Shown: positions 49,759 to 59,539, numbered from the stretch's first letter. The stretch: DNA of 64,000 nt from JANOSH01 sp031415695 (GCA_031415695.1 JANOSH010000031.1:124001-188000); one strand, 5' to 3'. Numbers and translations: made by a program. The notes: generated by a model from the letters alone, not told the origin.

Positions 49759-52700
49759 TTAGGTGACGGTGAAGGTTGCTTCGAAGGTTTGGGTGGTGCC
49801 ATTGACGCGCGTGAGAACAGCGCGCACGGTGTGTGTGCCAACGGTGAGGTTGTTGGCGAACGGGATGGCGGTGGTGATGCTGCCACCGTTGAAGTCCCAA
49901 GGGGCGGTACCTTCGGTGCGTAGCGCTGCGCCCGTAACCGGTGTGTCGAGGTAGAAGCGTACGCTGGTCGCCACTTGGGCGGTATCGAGGAAAATATAGA
50001 GCTGTTCACCCCTCGCCGACGTGTTCCCTTGCAGTGCAAGGCTAGGCGCTCTCGTTGCCGAACGTGACACCTTCAAGATGTCAGCGGTCGGCGCAGATAT
50101 GGCGGTGGTGAAGGTGCTGGTGAAAGCGATAGCGAGTGCGTTCCCGGCGGTGTCGGTGACGATGGTGGGTACCGTGATTCGGTACGTTGTCGCGGCGGCG
50201 AGTGGTGCTGTGGGTGTGATGGTGACGGTGTTCCCGGCCAGCGATTTGGTGGTGGCCACCGTGGCGCCCCCGTCAACAGCAAGGGCGACCCCAGCCAACG
50301 CGGTCACGGGTTCACTGAAGGTCACGGTTGGGGTGATGTCGGGTGCAACACCGGTCGCAGTGTTCGTGGGTGCGACGACGGTGATGGTTGGAGGTGTGGT
50401 GTCGACTGGTGGGGCCGCGGCAGTGGTGAAGGTGCTGGTGAAAGCGATAGCGAGTGCGTTTCCGGCGGTGTCGGTGACGGTGGTGGGTACCGTGATTCGG
50501 TACGTCGTGCTGGCGGTCAAAGCGACGGTGGGGGTGATCGTGACACTGTTCCCCGTTGATGTTCGGGTGACAGGCACAGGGGCACCACCATCGATAGCAA
50601 GGGTGATCCCGGTGAGCGCGGTGACGGGTTCCGTGAATGTGACGGTCGGGACAACCCCAATAGCGACACCGGTGGCGGTGTTAGCTGGCACGACACCAGT
50701 AACCGTTGGTGGTGTGGTGTCTGGTGGTGGTGGTGTGGTTCCGACGGTGAAGGTTGATTCGTAGGTTTGGGTGGTGCCGTTGGCTCGGGTGAGCAGAGCG
50801 CGCATGATGTGTGTGCCTGCGGTGAGGTTGTTGGTGAACGGTGTGGCGGTGGTGATGCTTCCGCCGTTGAAATCCCATGGCGCTGTGCCTTCGGTGCGTC
50901 GCGGTGTTCCTGTTGTGGGTGTGTCGAGGTAGAAGCGGACGCTGACTGCGGCTTGGGTGGTGTCGAGGAACACGGTGACTTGCTCACCGGGTATCCAGTT
51001 GTTATCTGCGAGTGCGACAGCGGGAGCCCGAGAGGTTGATCGTGACACTTTCAAGATGTCGGTGGTTGGTGGTGGTGTGACGGTTGCGGTAGTGAACGTT
51101 GACGTGAATGTGGTGGCGAGTGGGTTTCCGGCGATGTCGGTGACTGTGACCGGGACAGTGATGCGGTAGGTGGTACCCGCAACAAGCGCGGCGGGTGTGA
51201 TCGTGACGGTGTTCCCGGCCAACGTTTTGGAGGTCGCTACAGCAGCGCCGCCGTCAACCGCGAGGGTGATCGCGGTGAGCGCGGTAACAGGCTCCGAGAA
51301 CGTCACAGTCGGGAGAGCACCAACAGCGATACTAGTCGCGCTGTTAGCCGGCGCGACAGCGGTAACCGTTGGTGGTGTCGTATCGACGGGTGGCGCGGCG
51401 ACAGTCGCGAATGTTGAGGTGAACGCGGTGGCGAGTGGGTTTCCGGCGATATCGGTGACCGTGGTTGGGACGTTGATGCGGTAAGTGGTGCCCGTAGCTA
51501 GCGCGGCGGCGGGTGTGATGGTGACAACATTCCCGGCCAACGTTTTGGTGGTCGCGAGGGCAGCGCCGCCGTCAACGGCCAGGGTGATCCCCGTGAGCGC
51601 GGTGACAGGCTCGGTGAATGTCACAGTCGGTAGCGCACCAACAGCGACACCAGTAGCAGTGTTAGCCGGAACGACAGCAGCGACCGTTGGAGGAGTCGTG
51701 TCTGGCGGAGGTGGAGTGATGCCCACCGTGAACTGTGCGGTCGACACGAACGCCGACAAGTCGGCACGAATCGCGCGCGTCGTAACCGAGTGGGTTCCGA
51801 CCGACAGTGAAGCGAGGTTGGTTGCACTCGCGTTAGTGACAGACCCCCCATCGAAGTCCCATGGGGCCAGCGACTCGGTGCGTCGTGCTGCGCCCGTCAT
51901 GGCCGGGTTGTCGAGCCAGAATGAGACGGATGAATAGATGATTGCACCCGGGTCAAAGAACACGTAGCGCGACCCCACAGCGGGCAACGTGGCGCCCTGC
52001 AGAGCGATTGACGGTGTTCGAATGTCGGTTTCGGAAACGCGTAATTCGCCCCCGGCGACACAACCAGCGATCGGCACATAGCTTGCCGTCAGCGTCATCG
52101 AAGCGGGGACGCTGACATCGTGGGTAGCAGCGCCGGCGTCAGACCACGACGAGAATGATTGACAGCCGACGACCGGGTTAGCAGCGACTCGGCGCACCGC
52201 GCCTTCGCTGATCTGCGCAGTGAACGGGGTCAGTTGGGTGAGTCCCGCCAGTGTGACGGGCAGTGCCGTTGGGTCCGATTCGATGGTGACCGTGACCAAC
52301 CGGACCGACACCGACCTGCATTCCTCTAACGATGGAATACCAACTTGGTTCGTAACCCGCGCGCACATCTCGTAGCGAATGTCGTCGTCGTGATCGTTCA
52401 TTGTCACATCGACGGTCGGGCCTGTTGCGGCGACGACTGGATCAGGGTGGAGGTGCCCCGCGTGGTAGAGCCGCGATGACCAAATAATCTGGCTAGAGAT
52501 GTCACCTTGTACCGGATCGATGGCTGTTGCGGTGAATCGCTGGATAGCCCCGAGAGGCAGGCTAAGTCCCGCTTCGGGCGCTGTGATCGTGATGATCGGC
52601 ACCGGCCCAACGCGCACAATCACCGACGCCGAGGATGTGGCTCCACTGGTGTCGCTAGCAACGACAGTGGCCGTGTAGACGCCCTGATTGGCGTAGTTGT

Positions 52701-54204
52701 GCGATGGCTGTGCACCCGCGCCAGAGGTTCCATCACCGAAGGTCCAAGCGAACGTCAAGGGATCGTTGTTGGGGTCGCTTGACCCTGACGTTGAGAAGCT
52801 GACATTGAGCGGCGCAGGCCCTTGGCTCGGAACCGCGGCGGCGGCAGCCACCGGAGGAAGATTTCCGGCTGCTGTGTACTTGAGCCTCCACAACGTGCCG
52901 CTGATGGAGCTGCTGTTGAATCCTCCGAGCGTGAGCATGTGTACGTCGCCACCCGGTTGTGCGCCCATACTCACAATGCTGTTGACGCCGAAGCCATCGC
53001 CGAAGGGCACATTCGAATAGTTAGCGCCTGACGGCGTTAGATACGCAAGAGTTCCTCGGCCGTAGTCTCCCCAGAAGAAGCCGTTGCGGTAGGCGGTCGG
53101 GTACGACGTTCCGGTGTAAAATGCTCCGGCGGTTACCGAGGATCGAATGCCATTGTGGGCGTAGGTATACACGGGCGTGACGCCGGGCGTCTGCGCGTAC
53201 AGGGTCTGGCAGGTCGTCGTAGACGCCCACGCGCCGAATGGCTTGTTGCCACCTTCGTAGCACGGCCAGCCGTAGTTGGCCCCGCTCACACCGCGGTAAA
53301 TTGCCTCCCATTGGTTTTCCCCTACGTCACCAATCAGCATCTCACCCGTGGTTGGATGAAAGACGAAACGCCATGGGTTGCGGTTGCCGAGTGTGAACAC
53401 ACGTGCCGCGTTTGTGTTCAGGTTCCCCGCGTAGAACGGGTTGTTCGTATACCCCAATCCATTCGCCGGGTTGATGCGAAAGATCTTGCCTACTGGTGCA
53501 TGAGGATCTTGCGGGCCAGTGGGCAGTCGGTCGCTGTCGCCAACACCTGCGTAGAGAGCGCCGTCGCCACCGAACTTGAGATCGCCGGTAGCATGGCGAT
53601 TGCTGTCGACGGCAATGCAGTCCTCGACAGGCGCGCTGTTGCGCCGGCATGCCACACCCTGAATGGCGGTGGCACTCGCGGCACCGCCGAAGAGCACGGT
53701 GCGAGCGTTTGTCGAGGCGGCAACGTTCGTGTTCGCAGTATTGGCGGTAATCCGCTCGACTCGTGCGAATCTCACGCCTGGGGCATCGGCGGCGAGGCCC
53801 GGCGGGTCGTACACGTAATAGAGGTAGACGTATGGTGACGCCGGGAATGCTGGGTCGAGAGCAATGCCGGTCATGCCGTGCTCGAAGTAGTTGTTGACGT
53901 CGGCGGAAATATCTATAAACGGTGTGGGCAAGAGCGCGCCGTTCTCGACGACGCGTACTGTACCGGCCTTATCGGCGAGAAAAATTCGGCCATCGGGGGC
54001 AAACGCCAAGCTGGTAAAGATCACATCTTGAGCCGTGAATACCTGCTCGAACGAGAAGCCCGACGGCAGTGTGATTACCGCGGCCGCCGGTTGGGCCTGG
54101 ATCACAACTCCTGCAGTGAGAGTTGCCAACACGGCAGCTACAAACCGTACGACTCGGTGGCGCGTGCGCCGTCCAACCTGAGTTCCGCCAATACCGTTTC
54201 GCAT
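49759..54204 (-). CDS. giant secreted glucose/sorbosone-dehydrogenase-like propeller with PKD, Big_5 and Ig-like domains
   Basis: The 1,481-residue protein has a signal peptide (cleavage near AAAV, residue 43). A six-bladed soluble quinoprotein glucose dehydrogenase/sorbosone dehydrogenase-like domain (about 45-445) carries HGMTGIALDPAF and GNRNPWRF, typical of PQQ-contact regions. A PKD domain (451-528) and a non-repetitive stretch follow. From about residue 716 there is an Ig-like repeat, then Big_5, Big_5, Ig-like, Big_5, Big_5 and a last Ig-like repeat that ends the protein. It may oxidise sugars at the cell surface, but PQQ binding is not proven. There is no LPXTG. The gene is divergent from the sugar operon. 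Confidence 0.85.
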   Translation of the reverse strand: MRNGIGGTQVGRRTRHRVVRFVAAVLATLTAGVVIQAQPAAAVITLPSGFSFEQVFTAQDVIFTSLAFAPDGRIFLADKAGTVRVVENGALLPTPFIDISADVNNYFEHGMTGIALDPAFPASPYVYLYYVYDPPGLAADAPGVRFARVERITANTANTNVAASTNARTVLFGGAASATAIQGVACRRNSAPVEDCIAVDSNRHATGDLKFGGDGALYAGVGDSDRLPTGPQDPHAPVGKIFRINPANGLGYTNNPFYAGNLNTNAARVFTLGNRNPWRFVFHPTTGEMLIGDVGENQWEAIYRGVSGANYGWPCYEGGNKPFGAWASTTTCQTLYAQTPGVTPVYTYAHNGIRSSVTAGAFYTGTSYPTAYRNGFFWGDYGRGTLAYLTPSGANYSNVPFGDGFGVNSIVSMGAQPGGDVHMLTLGGFNSSSISGTLWRLKYTAAGNLPPVAAAAAVPSQGPAPLNVSFSTSGSSDPNNDPLTFAWTFGDGTSGAGAQPSHNYANQGVYTATVVASDTSGATSSASVIVRVGPVPIITITAPEAGLSLPLGAIQRFTATAIDPVQGDISSQIIWSSRLYHAGHLHPDPVVAATGPTVDVTMNDHDDDIRYEMCARVTNQVGIPSLEECRSVSVRLVTVTIESDPTALPVTLAGLTQLTPFTAQISEGAVRRVAANPVVGCQSFSSWSDAGAATHDVSVPASMTLTASYVPIAGCVAGGELRVSETDIRTPSIALQGATLPAVGSRYVFFDPGAIIYSSVSFWLDNPAMTGAARRTESLAPWDFDGGSVTNASATNLASLSVGTHSVTTRAIRADLSAFVSTAQFTVGITPPPPDTTPPTVAAVVPANTATGVAVGALPTVTFTEPVTALTGITLAVDGGAALATTKTLAGNVVTITPAAALATGTTYRINVPTTVTDIAGNPLATAFTSTFATVAAPPVDTTPPTVTAVAPANSATSIAVGALPTVTFSEPVTALTAITLAVDGGAAVATSKTLAGNTVTITPAALVAGTTYRITVPVTVTDIAGNPLATTFTSTFTTATVTPPPTTDILKVSRSTSRAPAVALADNNWIPGEQVTVFLDTTQAAVSVRFYLDTPTTGTPRRTEGTAPWDFNGGSITTATPFTNNLTAGTHIMRALLTRANGTTQTYESTFTVGTTPPPPDTTPPTVTGVVPANTATGVAIGVVPTVTFTEPVTALTGITLAIDGGAPVPVTRTSTGNSVTITPTVALTASTTYRITVPTTVTDTAGNALAIAFTSTFTTAAAPPVDTTPPTITVVAPTNTATGVAPDITPTVTFSEPVTALAGVALAVDGGATVATTKSLAGNTVTITPTAPLAAATTYRITVPTIVTDTAGNALAIAFTSTFTTAISAPTADILKVSRSATRAPSLALQGNTSARGEQLYIFLDTAQVATSVRFYLDTPVTGAALRTEGTAPWDFNGGSITTAIPFANNLTVGTHTVRAVLTRVNGTTQTFEATFTVT
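50105..50187. repeat. 83-bp direct repeat in Big_5 block, copy A
   Basis: This stretch of the dehydrogenase-like gene matches 50423-50505 at 81 of 83 positions. Such long, nearly identical DNA segments allow recombination between Big_5 modules. Confidence 0.85.
50423..50505. repeat. 83-bp direct repeat in Big_5 block, copy B
   Basis: This copy differs from the one at 50105-50187 by two bases. The spacing between them is 318 bases, which is a multiple of three, so a crossover would remove or add one module in frame. Confidence 0.85.
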
Positions 54205-54351
54205 CGTTTGCCCGCCGCCACTGTGTGCTTCTGATCTCGATCAAGATCCGGTCTGATTCTTGTCGTCGCTCTAGGTGGGATTCACTGGGCCGTTTGACCC
54301 TCTCGCGTTCCAAGGTCCAACGACCCCTGGGAGTGGCGGGGTTGCGACATT

Positions 54352-54357
54352 TATACT
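54352..54357 (+). promoter_or_regulatory. possible -10 element of sugar operon
   Basis: TATACT lies 53 bases before the RfbF start, in the spacer to the divergent dehydrogenase-like gene. No convincing -35 element is visible, so the call is weak. Confidence 0.3.
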
Positions 54358-54409
54358 GGGACACCTCAGACGTCGTCAGACAGACCCGTCGAAGAAACAA
54401 GGGTGATTC

Positions 54410-55183
54410 ATGAAAGCGGTACTGCTAGCGGGTGGCCTTGGAACGAGGATTAGCGAAGAAACCTCGGTGCGTCCCAAGCCCATGGTTGAAGTCGGCGGCC
54501 TCCCCATCTTGTGGCACATCATGAAGATGTATAGCCACCACGGAGTCAATGATTTCGTCGTCTGCTGCGGGTACAAGGGCGACTACATCAAGGAGTGGTT
54601 CGCCAACTATTACCTCAAGCTCAGCGACATGACCCTCGACCTCGGCACGAATACCATCGAGTATCACAACACCCGCGCCGAGAACTGGCGAGTCACGCTT
54701 GTCGACACGGGCGCATCCACCATGACCGGTGGTCGCCTCAAACGGGTCCGCGAGTACCTCGGTGACGACACGTTCTGTCTCACGTACGGCGACGGCGTAT
54801 CGGATGTGAATATCACTGAACTGATCGCCACACATCGCGCCGAAGGTCGGGCCGCGACCATGACAGCCGTTCAGCCTCCTGGGCGATTCGGCGCGATCGT
54901 GCTTCGGCCCGACAGCCGTGAGATTCAAAGCTTCAGCGAGAAGCCTGCGGGCGATGGCGGCTGGATCAACGGCGGGTTCTTTGTGCTGGAGCCGTCCGTT
55001 ATCGACCGGGTGGCGGGAGACGAAACCGTTTGGGAGCAAGAGCCGCTGCGTGGTCTGGCTACCGATGGTCAACTCACTGCATATCATCACGAAGGTTTCT
55101 GGCAGCCCATGGATACCTTGCGTGACCGTCAGGAGCTCGAGACACTTTGGGCCTCGAATAAGGCTCCTTGGAAGGCTTGGTAG
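54410..55183 (+). CDS. rfbF: glucose-1-phosphate cytidylyltransferase (RfbF-like)
   Basis: The 257-residue protein has the nucleotidyltransferase signature AGGLGTRISEETSVRPKPM at the N-terminus, and VVCCGYKGDYIKEWFANYY, LTYGDGVSD (metal-binding Asp) and INGGFFVLEP that typify RfbF. It couples CTP and glucose-1-phosphate to CDP-glucose, the first step toward CDP-hexoses such as abequose, paratose or tyvelose. The start has a strong AAGGGTGA Shine-Dalgarno. It opens a five-gene operon. No CDP-glucose 4,6-dehydratase gene is in the window. Confidence 0.9.
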   Translation: MKAVLLAGGLGTRISEETSVRPKPMVEVGGLPILWHIMKMYSHHGVNDFVVCCGYKGDYIKEWFANYYLKLSDMTLDLGTNTIEYHNTRAENWRVTLVDTGASTMTGGRLKRVREYLGDDTFCLTYGDGVSDVNITELIATHRAEGRAATMTAVQPPGRFGAIVLRPDSREIQSFSEKPAGDGGWINGGFFVLEPSVIDRVAGDETVWEQEPLRGLATDGQLTAYHHEGFWQPMDTLRDRQELETLWASNKAPWKAW

Positions 55184-55185
55184 CA

Positions 55186-56379
55186 ATGTTCGATCTCATC
55201 GTGGTCGGCGGCGGTATCGTCGGACTGGCCACCGCGCTCTCTGCAACCGATCGATTTCCGGGCTGTCGCGTCGTCGTTCTTGAAAAGGAAGCCAGGCTGG
55301 CGTTCCACCAAACGGGTAACAACTCGGGCGTTCTGCATTCGGGCTTGTATTACAAACCAGGCAGCCTGAAAGCAACGTATTGTCGGGACGGCAACGTGGC
55401 GTTGCGTGCATTCTGCGACGAGCACGACATCAAGTACGAGGTCTGCGGCAAGGTAGTCGTCGCCACCGATGCGGCCGAATTGCCTCGTCTCGACAACCTG
55501 TACGAGCGGGCCATGGCCCACGGCCTCGTCTGCGAACGAATCGGTCCCGACGGGCTTCGTGACCACGAACCGAATGTTGCCGGCATCGCTGGCCTCTACC
55601 TGCCGAGTACTGGCATTACCGACTACAAGGCCGTCGTTGCCGCATATGCTCGAATCGTCGAATCTCGGGGGGGCGAAATCCGCCTCAACACCAAGGCAAC
55701 GGGTATTCGTCGCGACGGCGACAACTGGGTCGTCACTACCAGCGGAGGCGATGTTCGTGCCCGCTCGCTGGTGAACTGCGCTGGACTGCACAGCGACCGA
55801 ATCGCCACGCTCGCCGGGTCCAAACCCGATGCTCGCATCGTGCCGTTCCGGGGCGAATACTACGAACTCTCGGTCAACTCACGGCACTTGGTAAAGGGTC
55901 TGATTTACCCTGTCCCCGATCCTGATTTTCCGTTCCTCGGTGTGCATTTCACGCGGATGATCGACGGTTCGGTTCACGCCGGGCCGAACGCGGTTCTCGC
56001 CCTGAAGCGTGAGGGCTACCGTAAGCGTGACATCAACGTACGCGACATCGCCGACGTTGTCTCGTACCCCGGATTCTGGCGGCTAGCACGTAAGCATTTT
56101 GGGTCGGGCATGCAGGAGGTGGCTCGGTCGTTCAGCAAGAACCTCTTCCTGAAAAGTCTTCAGCGGCTCGTGCCAGCGGTACAAAAAGACGACCTCGTAC
56201 CTACACACGCCGGGGTCCGCGCTCAGGCGCTCACCACCTCTGGCGGTCTAGTCGACGACTTCTTGATTATCGAATCCGACCACGCACTTCACGTCTGCAA
56301 CGCACCGTCGCCGGCGGCCACATCATCGCTGGAGATCGGCCGGGCGATCGTGAGCCGACTTGCGCTCGTCGCTCATTAA
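55186..56379 (+). CDS. lhgO: L-2-hydroxyglutarate oxidase-like FAD protein (LhgO)
   Basis: From the ATG at 55186 the protein is 397 residues. The FAD-binding Rossmann motif VVGGGIVGLATALSA is at the N-terminus, then QTGNNSGVLHSGLYY, which is typical of LhgO/L2HGDH. PVPDPDFPFLGVHFTR and the C-terminal CNAPSPAATSSLEIG are also conserved. LhgO oxidises L-2-hydroxyglutarate to 2-oxoglutarate. In this operon it may instead act on a sugar or sugar acid, which is inference. It starts two bases after the rfbF stop. Confidence 0.87.
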   Translation: MFDLIVVGGGIVGLATALSATDRFPGCRVVVLEKEARLAFHQTGNNSGVLHSGLYYKPGSLKATYCRDGNVALRAFCDEHDIKYEVCGKVVVATDAAELPRLDNLYERAMAHGLVCERIGPDGLRDHEPNVAGIAGLYLPSTGITDYKAVVAAYARIVESRGGEIRLNTKATGIRRDGDNWVVTTSGGDVRARSLVNCAGLHSDRIATLAGSKPDARIVPFRGEYYELSVNSRHLVKGLIYPVPDPDFPFLGVHFTRMIDGSVHAGPNAVLALKREGYRKRDINVRDIADVVSYPGFWRLARKHFGSGMQEVARSFSKNLFLKSLQRLVPAVQKDDLVPTHAGVRAQALTTSGGLVDDFLIIESDHALHVCNAPSPAATSSLEIGRAIVSRLALVAH

Positions 56380-56518
56380 CCTGAGTCCAGGCGGGTCGGT
56401 CGGCTCATTGTTGCCAGCGCGCTTGGGCCAGTACGGTACATAGATTCCTCTCGGTGCATCACCCCGACTTCTCACCCCGTCGTCGCTCATCGACAATTGC
56501 TGTAGAAAGGTCAACATA

Positions 56519-57544
56519 ATGAAAGTTTTGCTCACCGGCGCGGACGGCTATATCGGCATCCGGATGGCGAATTACCTTCTTGGCCGCGGCCACGAGGTCA
56601 CGGGTCTCGATGCGGGTTTCCATCGCGTCGGCTGGCTCTACAACACCGACGAGCAACGCCCGGCCATGTTGACCAAAGACACTCGTGACATTACCGAGGA
56701 CGACCTCGCCGGTTTCGAGGCAGTTGTTCACCTCGCCGAGGTATCCAACGACCCGGTCGGCGAACTCAACGCCGAGGTCACGTATCGCATCAATCATCAT
56801 GGAAGCCTGGCGCTGGCTCAGAAAGCAAAGCGGGCCGGTGTCGAACGATTCGTCCACATGTCGTCATGCAGCGTGTACGGCGCGTCGGGCGATCGTCCGT
56901 CACGCGAAGGCGACCCAACCGAGCCACTCACCTCGTACGCCAAGTGCAAGGTTCTCATCGAGCAAGACGTGGCACCGTTGTCCGACGACAACTTCTCGCC
57001 CACCTTCATGCGCAACGCAACGGCGTACGGAGCGTCCCCACGACAGCGCTTCGACCTGGTCGTCAACGACTTGGCAGCCAGCGCGTTTTTGTACAACGAG
57101 ATTCGCATGGCTAGCGACGGCACGCCTTGGCGCCCGTTCGTGCACGTACTCGATATCTCCCACGCCGCGGCCTGCATTCTCGAAGCGCCGCGAGACATCA
57201 TTCACAACGAGATCTTTAACGTTGGCTCCGACTCCCAGAACCACCAGGTGCGTACTGTCGCCGAAATCGTCGGCAGCCAGATCCCCGGATGTTCGCTTGC
57301 ATTCGGCGATTCGTCAGCCGACAAGCGAAACTATCGGGCCGACTTCACGAAAATCCACGAGCAGCTTCCAGGCTTCGAGTGCGCGTGGAGTGTCGAAAGG
57401 GGTGTGGCTGATCTGCTCAGCACGTTCGCCCGTATCGGCTTCGACGAGGACCTCTATCGTTTCCGTGGGCATACCCGCATCAAGCAGATCAAGCATCTCT
57501 TGGCGACCGGACAGATCGATGAGTTCCTCGTCTGGAACGACTGA
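56519..57544 (+). CDS. NAD-dependent epimerase/dehydratase (extended SDR)
   Basis: The 341-residue protein is an extended short-chain dehydrogenase. Its NAD-binding motif GADGYIG is at 7-13. SSCSVYG provides the catalytic Ser, and SYAKCK is the YxxxK motif. A FNVGSDSQN block marks the sugar-nucleotide part. It probably works on a nucleotide-linked hexose in the CDP-sugar route. The gap from lhgO is 139 bases and has a GAAAGG ribosome-binding site, so an internal promoter is possible. It could take the place of the missing 4,6-dehydratase, but cannot be identified as such. Confidence 0.85.
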   Translation: MKVLLTGADGYIGIRMANYLLGRGHEVTGLDAGFHRVGWLYNTDEQRPAMLTKDTRDITEDDLAGFEAVVHLAEVSNDPVGELNAEVTYRINHHGSLALAQKAKRAGVERFVHMSSCSVYGASGDRPSREGDPTEPLTSYAKCKVLIEQDVAPLSDDNFSPTFMRNATAYGASPRQRFDLVVNDLAASAFLYNEIRMASDGTPWRPFVHVLDISHAAACILEAPRDIIHNEIFNVGSDSQNHQVRTVAEIVGSQIPGCSLAFGDSSADKRNYRADFTKIHEQLPGFECAWSVERGVADLLSTFARIGFDEDLYRFRGHTRIKQIKHLLATGQIDEFLVWND

Positions 57545-57550
57545 TCTCCG

Positions 57551-58129
57551 ATGCATTTCACCGAGACTCCTCTCGAGGGTGCGTTCATAGTTGAGCTTGA
57601 CCGCAAAGAAGACGATCGCGGGTTTTTCGCCCGAGCGTTCTGTCAGCGCGAGTTCCAAGAACACGGCATTGCCTCCGACGTTCGCCAGGCCAACATTTCA
57701 TTGAGTTCTCGTGCTGGCACGTTGCGAGGGCTGCACTTTCAGTACCCCCCGGCGTGTGAGAACAAGTTCATCCGTTGCATCGCCGGCGCAATTCTCGACG
57801 TTATTGTCGACCTGCGGCCAGAGTCGCCAACCTTTCTGCAACACACTGGCGTCGAGCTCAGTGCCGGCAACCGGCGAGCATTCGTTGTTCCTCCCCGTTT
57901 CGGCCATGCATTCTTGACGCTCACCGATGATGTTGAAGTGTTGTATCTCGTCAGCGAGTTCTACACCCCTGCCGAAGAGGGTGGGCTGCGCTGGAACGAC
58001 CCTGCACTCAACATCGATTGGCCTCGGCCTGTCGATGTCATCTCTGACAAGGACGCGGTGTGGCCGTTGCTGGGCGAACAGCTTGATCGAATTTCCACGA
58101 AGATGAGGCTTGAAGGAGATCCGTCGTGA
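57551..58129 (+). CDS. rfbC: dTDP-4-dehydrorhamnose 3,5-epimerase-like protein (RfbC family)
   Basis: The 192-residue protein has the RfbC cupin fold. DDRGFFARAFCQREFQEHG, QANISLSSRAGTLRGLHFQ (catalytic His), GAILDVIVDLRPESPT and the YLVSEFYTP Tyr are all present. RfbC-like epimerases act on 4-keto sugar nucleotides. In this operon the substrate may be a CDP- or TDP-4-ketohexose. The stop overlaps the next start (GTGA). Confidence 0.9.
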   Translation: MHFTETPLEGAFIVELDRKEDDRGFFARAFCQREFQEHGIASDVRQANISLSSRAGTLRGLHFQYPPACENKFIRCIAGAILDVIVDLRPESPTFLQHTGVELSAGNRRAFVVPPRFGHAFLTLTDDVEVLYLVSEFYTPAEEGGLRWNDPALNIDWPRPVDVISDKDAVWPLLGEQLDRISTKMRLEGDPS

Positions 58130-59424
58130 TCATTATTGACAATGCATTACTCGCCCGTGAACGTGCTGGGAAACCCATCAGGGTCGGCATCCTCGGTGCT
58201 GGTTTCATGGCCAAGGGCTTCGTCAACCAAGTCACCCATTCGGTGCCGGGCATGGTGGTGGCAGCCATAGCAAACCGCACGGTCGATAAAGCCCGCGATG
58301 CGTACACGTACGCCGGTGTTGGCAACGTCCATGCCGTTTCGAGCGTTCGCGAGTTAGATGCGGCCATCGATGCTGGCCTGCCAGCTGTAACTGACGACCC
58401 GTCGTTGTTGTGCCGTTCGTCTCTGATCGATTGTTTGGTCGACATGACCGGCTCGGTCGAATACGGTGCCAAGGTTGCGCTCGACGCGTTCGCACACGGT
58501 AAGCACCTAGTGCTCATGAACGCCGAAGTCGACGCAACGCTCGGACCCCTGTTGAAGCGTAAGGCGGCTGAGGCTGGGGTCATCGTCACAGCGTGCGATG
58601 GCGATCAGCCCGGTGTACAGATCAACCTGTTCCGGTTCGTCAAAGGTCTGGGACTCACACCTCGCGTGCTCGGCAACATCAAGGGCCTGCAAGATCCGTA
58701 TCGCACCCCGACTACCCAGAAGGGTTTCGCCGAGAAGTGGGGTCAGAATCCAACGATGGTGACGAGTTTTGCCGATGGCTCGAAAGTCAACTTCGAACAA
58801 GCCATCGTGGCTAACGCGGTTGGTTTCAGAGTCGCTAAGCGCGGCATGTTGCAGTACGACCATCGCGGGCACGTCGACGAACTCACCGCAAAGTACGACA
58901 TCGACCAGCTCCGCGAGCTGGGTGGCATCGTCGAATACGTCGTGGGTTCTCAGCCTGGCCCCGGTGTGTACTGCTTAGCGGAACATAACGACCCGAAGCA
59001 GCAGCACTATCTCAACTTGTACAAGCTGGGTGAAGGCCCGCTGTACAGCTTCTACCAGCCCTACCACCTGTGCCATTTCGAGGTCCACAACACCGTTGCG
59101 CGGGCCGTGCTGTTTGGCGACGCCTGCGGCCAGCCCGAGGGCTGGTCGAGTATTGAAGTCGTGGCCGTAGCCAAGCGTGACCTTGTGGCGGGCGAGACGC
59201 TCGACGGATACGGCGAGTACATGACCTACGGTGAGGCCGAAAACTCTGACGTGGTGCAGCGAGACGGTTTGCTACCCGAAGGTCTAGTTGATGGATGTCG
59301 TTTGCGTCGTGACATTGCCAAGGACGCTGTCATCGGCTGGAGCGATGTGGAAGCGCCAGCTGGCTTGGCCCACGATTTGTATTGGGAGCAGTGCAAATCG
59401 GCGCAAGCTGAGTTACCCGAATAG
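58126..59424 (+). CDS. NAD(P)-dependent oxidoreductase with SAF domain
   Basis: The 432-residue protein starts with a homoserine-dehydrogenase-like Rossmann fold (RVGILGAGFMAKGFV). A catalytic-type middle follows (HGKHLVLMNAEVDATLGPLL, CDGDQPGVQINLF). The C-terminal SAF domain contains AVAKRDLVAGETLDGYGEYM. Enzymes of this type sit in sugar and polysaccharide gene clusters. The GTG start at 58126 follows an excellent GAAGGAGA Shine-Dalgarno. The gene is last in the operon and a hairpin terminator follows. Confidence 0.83.
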   Translation: MIIIDNALLARERAGKPIRVGILGAGFMAKGFVNQVTHSVPGMVVAAIANRTVDKARDAYTYAGVGNVHAVSSVRELDAAIDAGLPAVTDDPSLLCRSSLIDCLVDMTGSVEYGAKVALDAFAHGKHLVLMNAEVDATLGPLLKRKAAEAGVIVTACDGDQPGVQINLFRFVKGLGLTPRVLGNIKGLQDPYRTPTTQKGFAEKWGQNPTMVTSFADGSKVNFEQAIVANAVGFRVAKRGMLQYDHRGHVDELTAKYDIDQLRELGGIVEYVVGSQPGPGVYCLAEHNDPKQQHYLNLYKLGEGPLYSFYQPYHLCHFEVHNTVARAVLFGDACGQPEGWSSIEVVAVAKRDLVAGETLDGYGEYMTYGEAENSDVVQRDGLLPEGLVDGCRLRRDIAKDAVIGWSDVEAPAGLAHDLYWEQCKSAQAELPE

Positions 59425-59439
59425 AAAATAGTCAATTTC

Positions 59440-59474
59440 GCGCCCGGACGGACCTTCGTGGTTCGGCCGGGCGC
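59440..59474 (+). terminator. terminator of sugar operon
   Basis: Arms GCGCCCGG and CCGGGCGC are perfect eight-base complements, with a T-rich stretch (TGTATCGTTTT) following. It lies 16 bases after the SAF-domain gene. Confidence 0.75.
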
Positions 59475-59539
59475 TGTATCGTTTTCTGAATTGATCTTGA
59501 TGGAGTGTTGAGGCGAACACATTCCGTCCCGTGCAGTGG

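Noticed and set aside
44539..54204. CRISPR-like array because of many spaced repeats
   Set aside because: The repeats are long, in frame and code for Big_5 and Ig-like domains; there are no short identical repeats with unique spacers and no cas genes.
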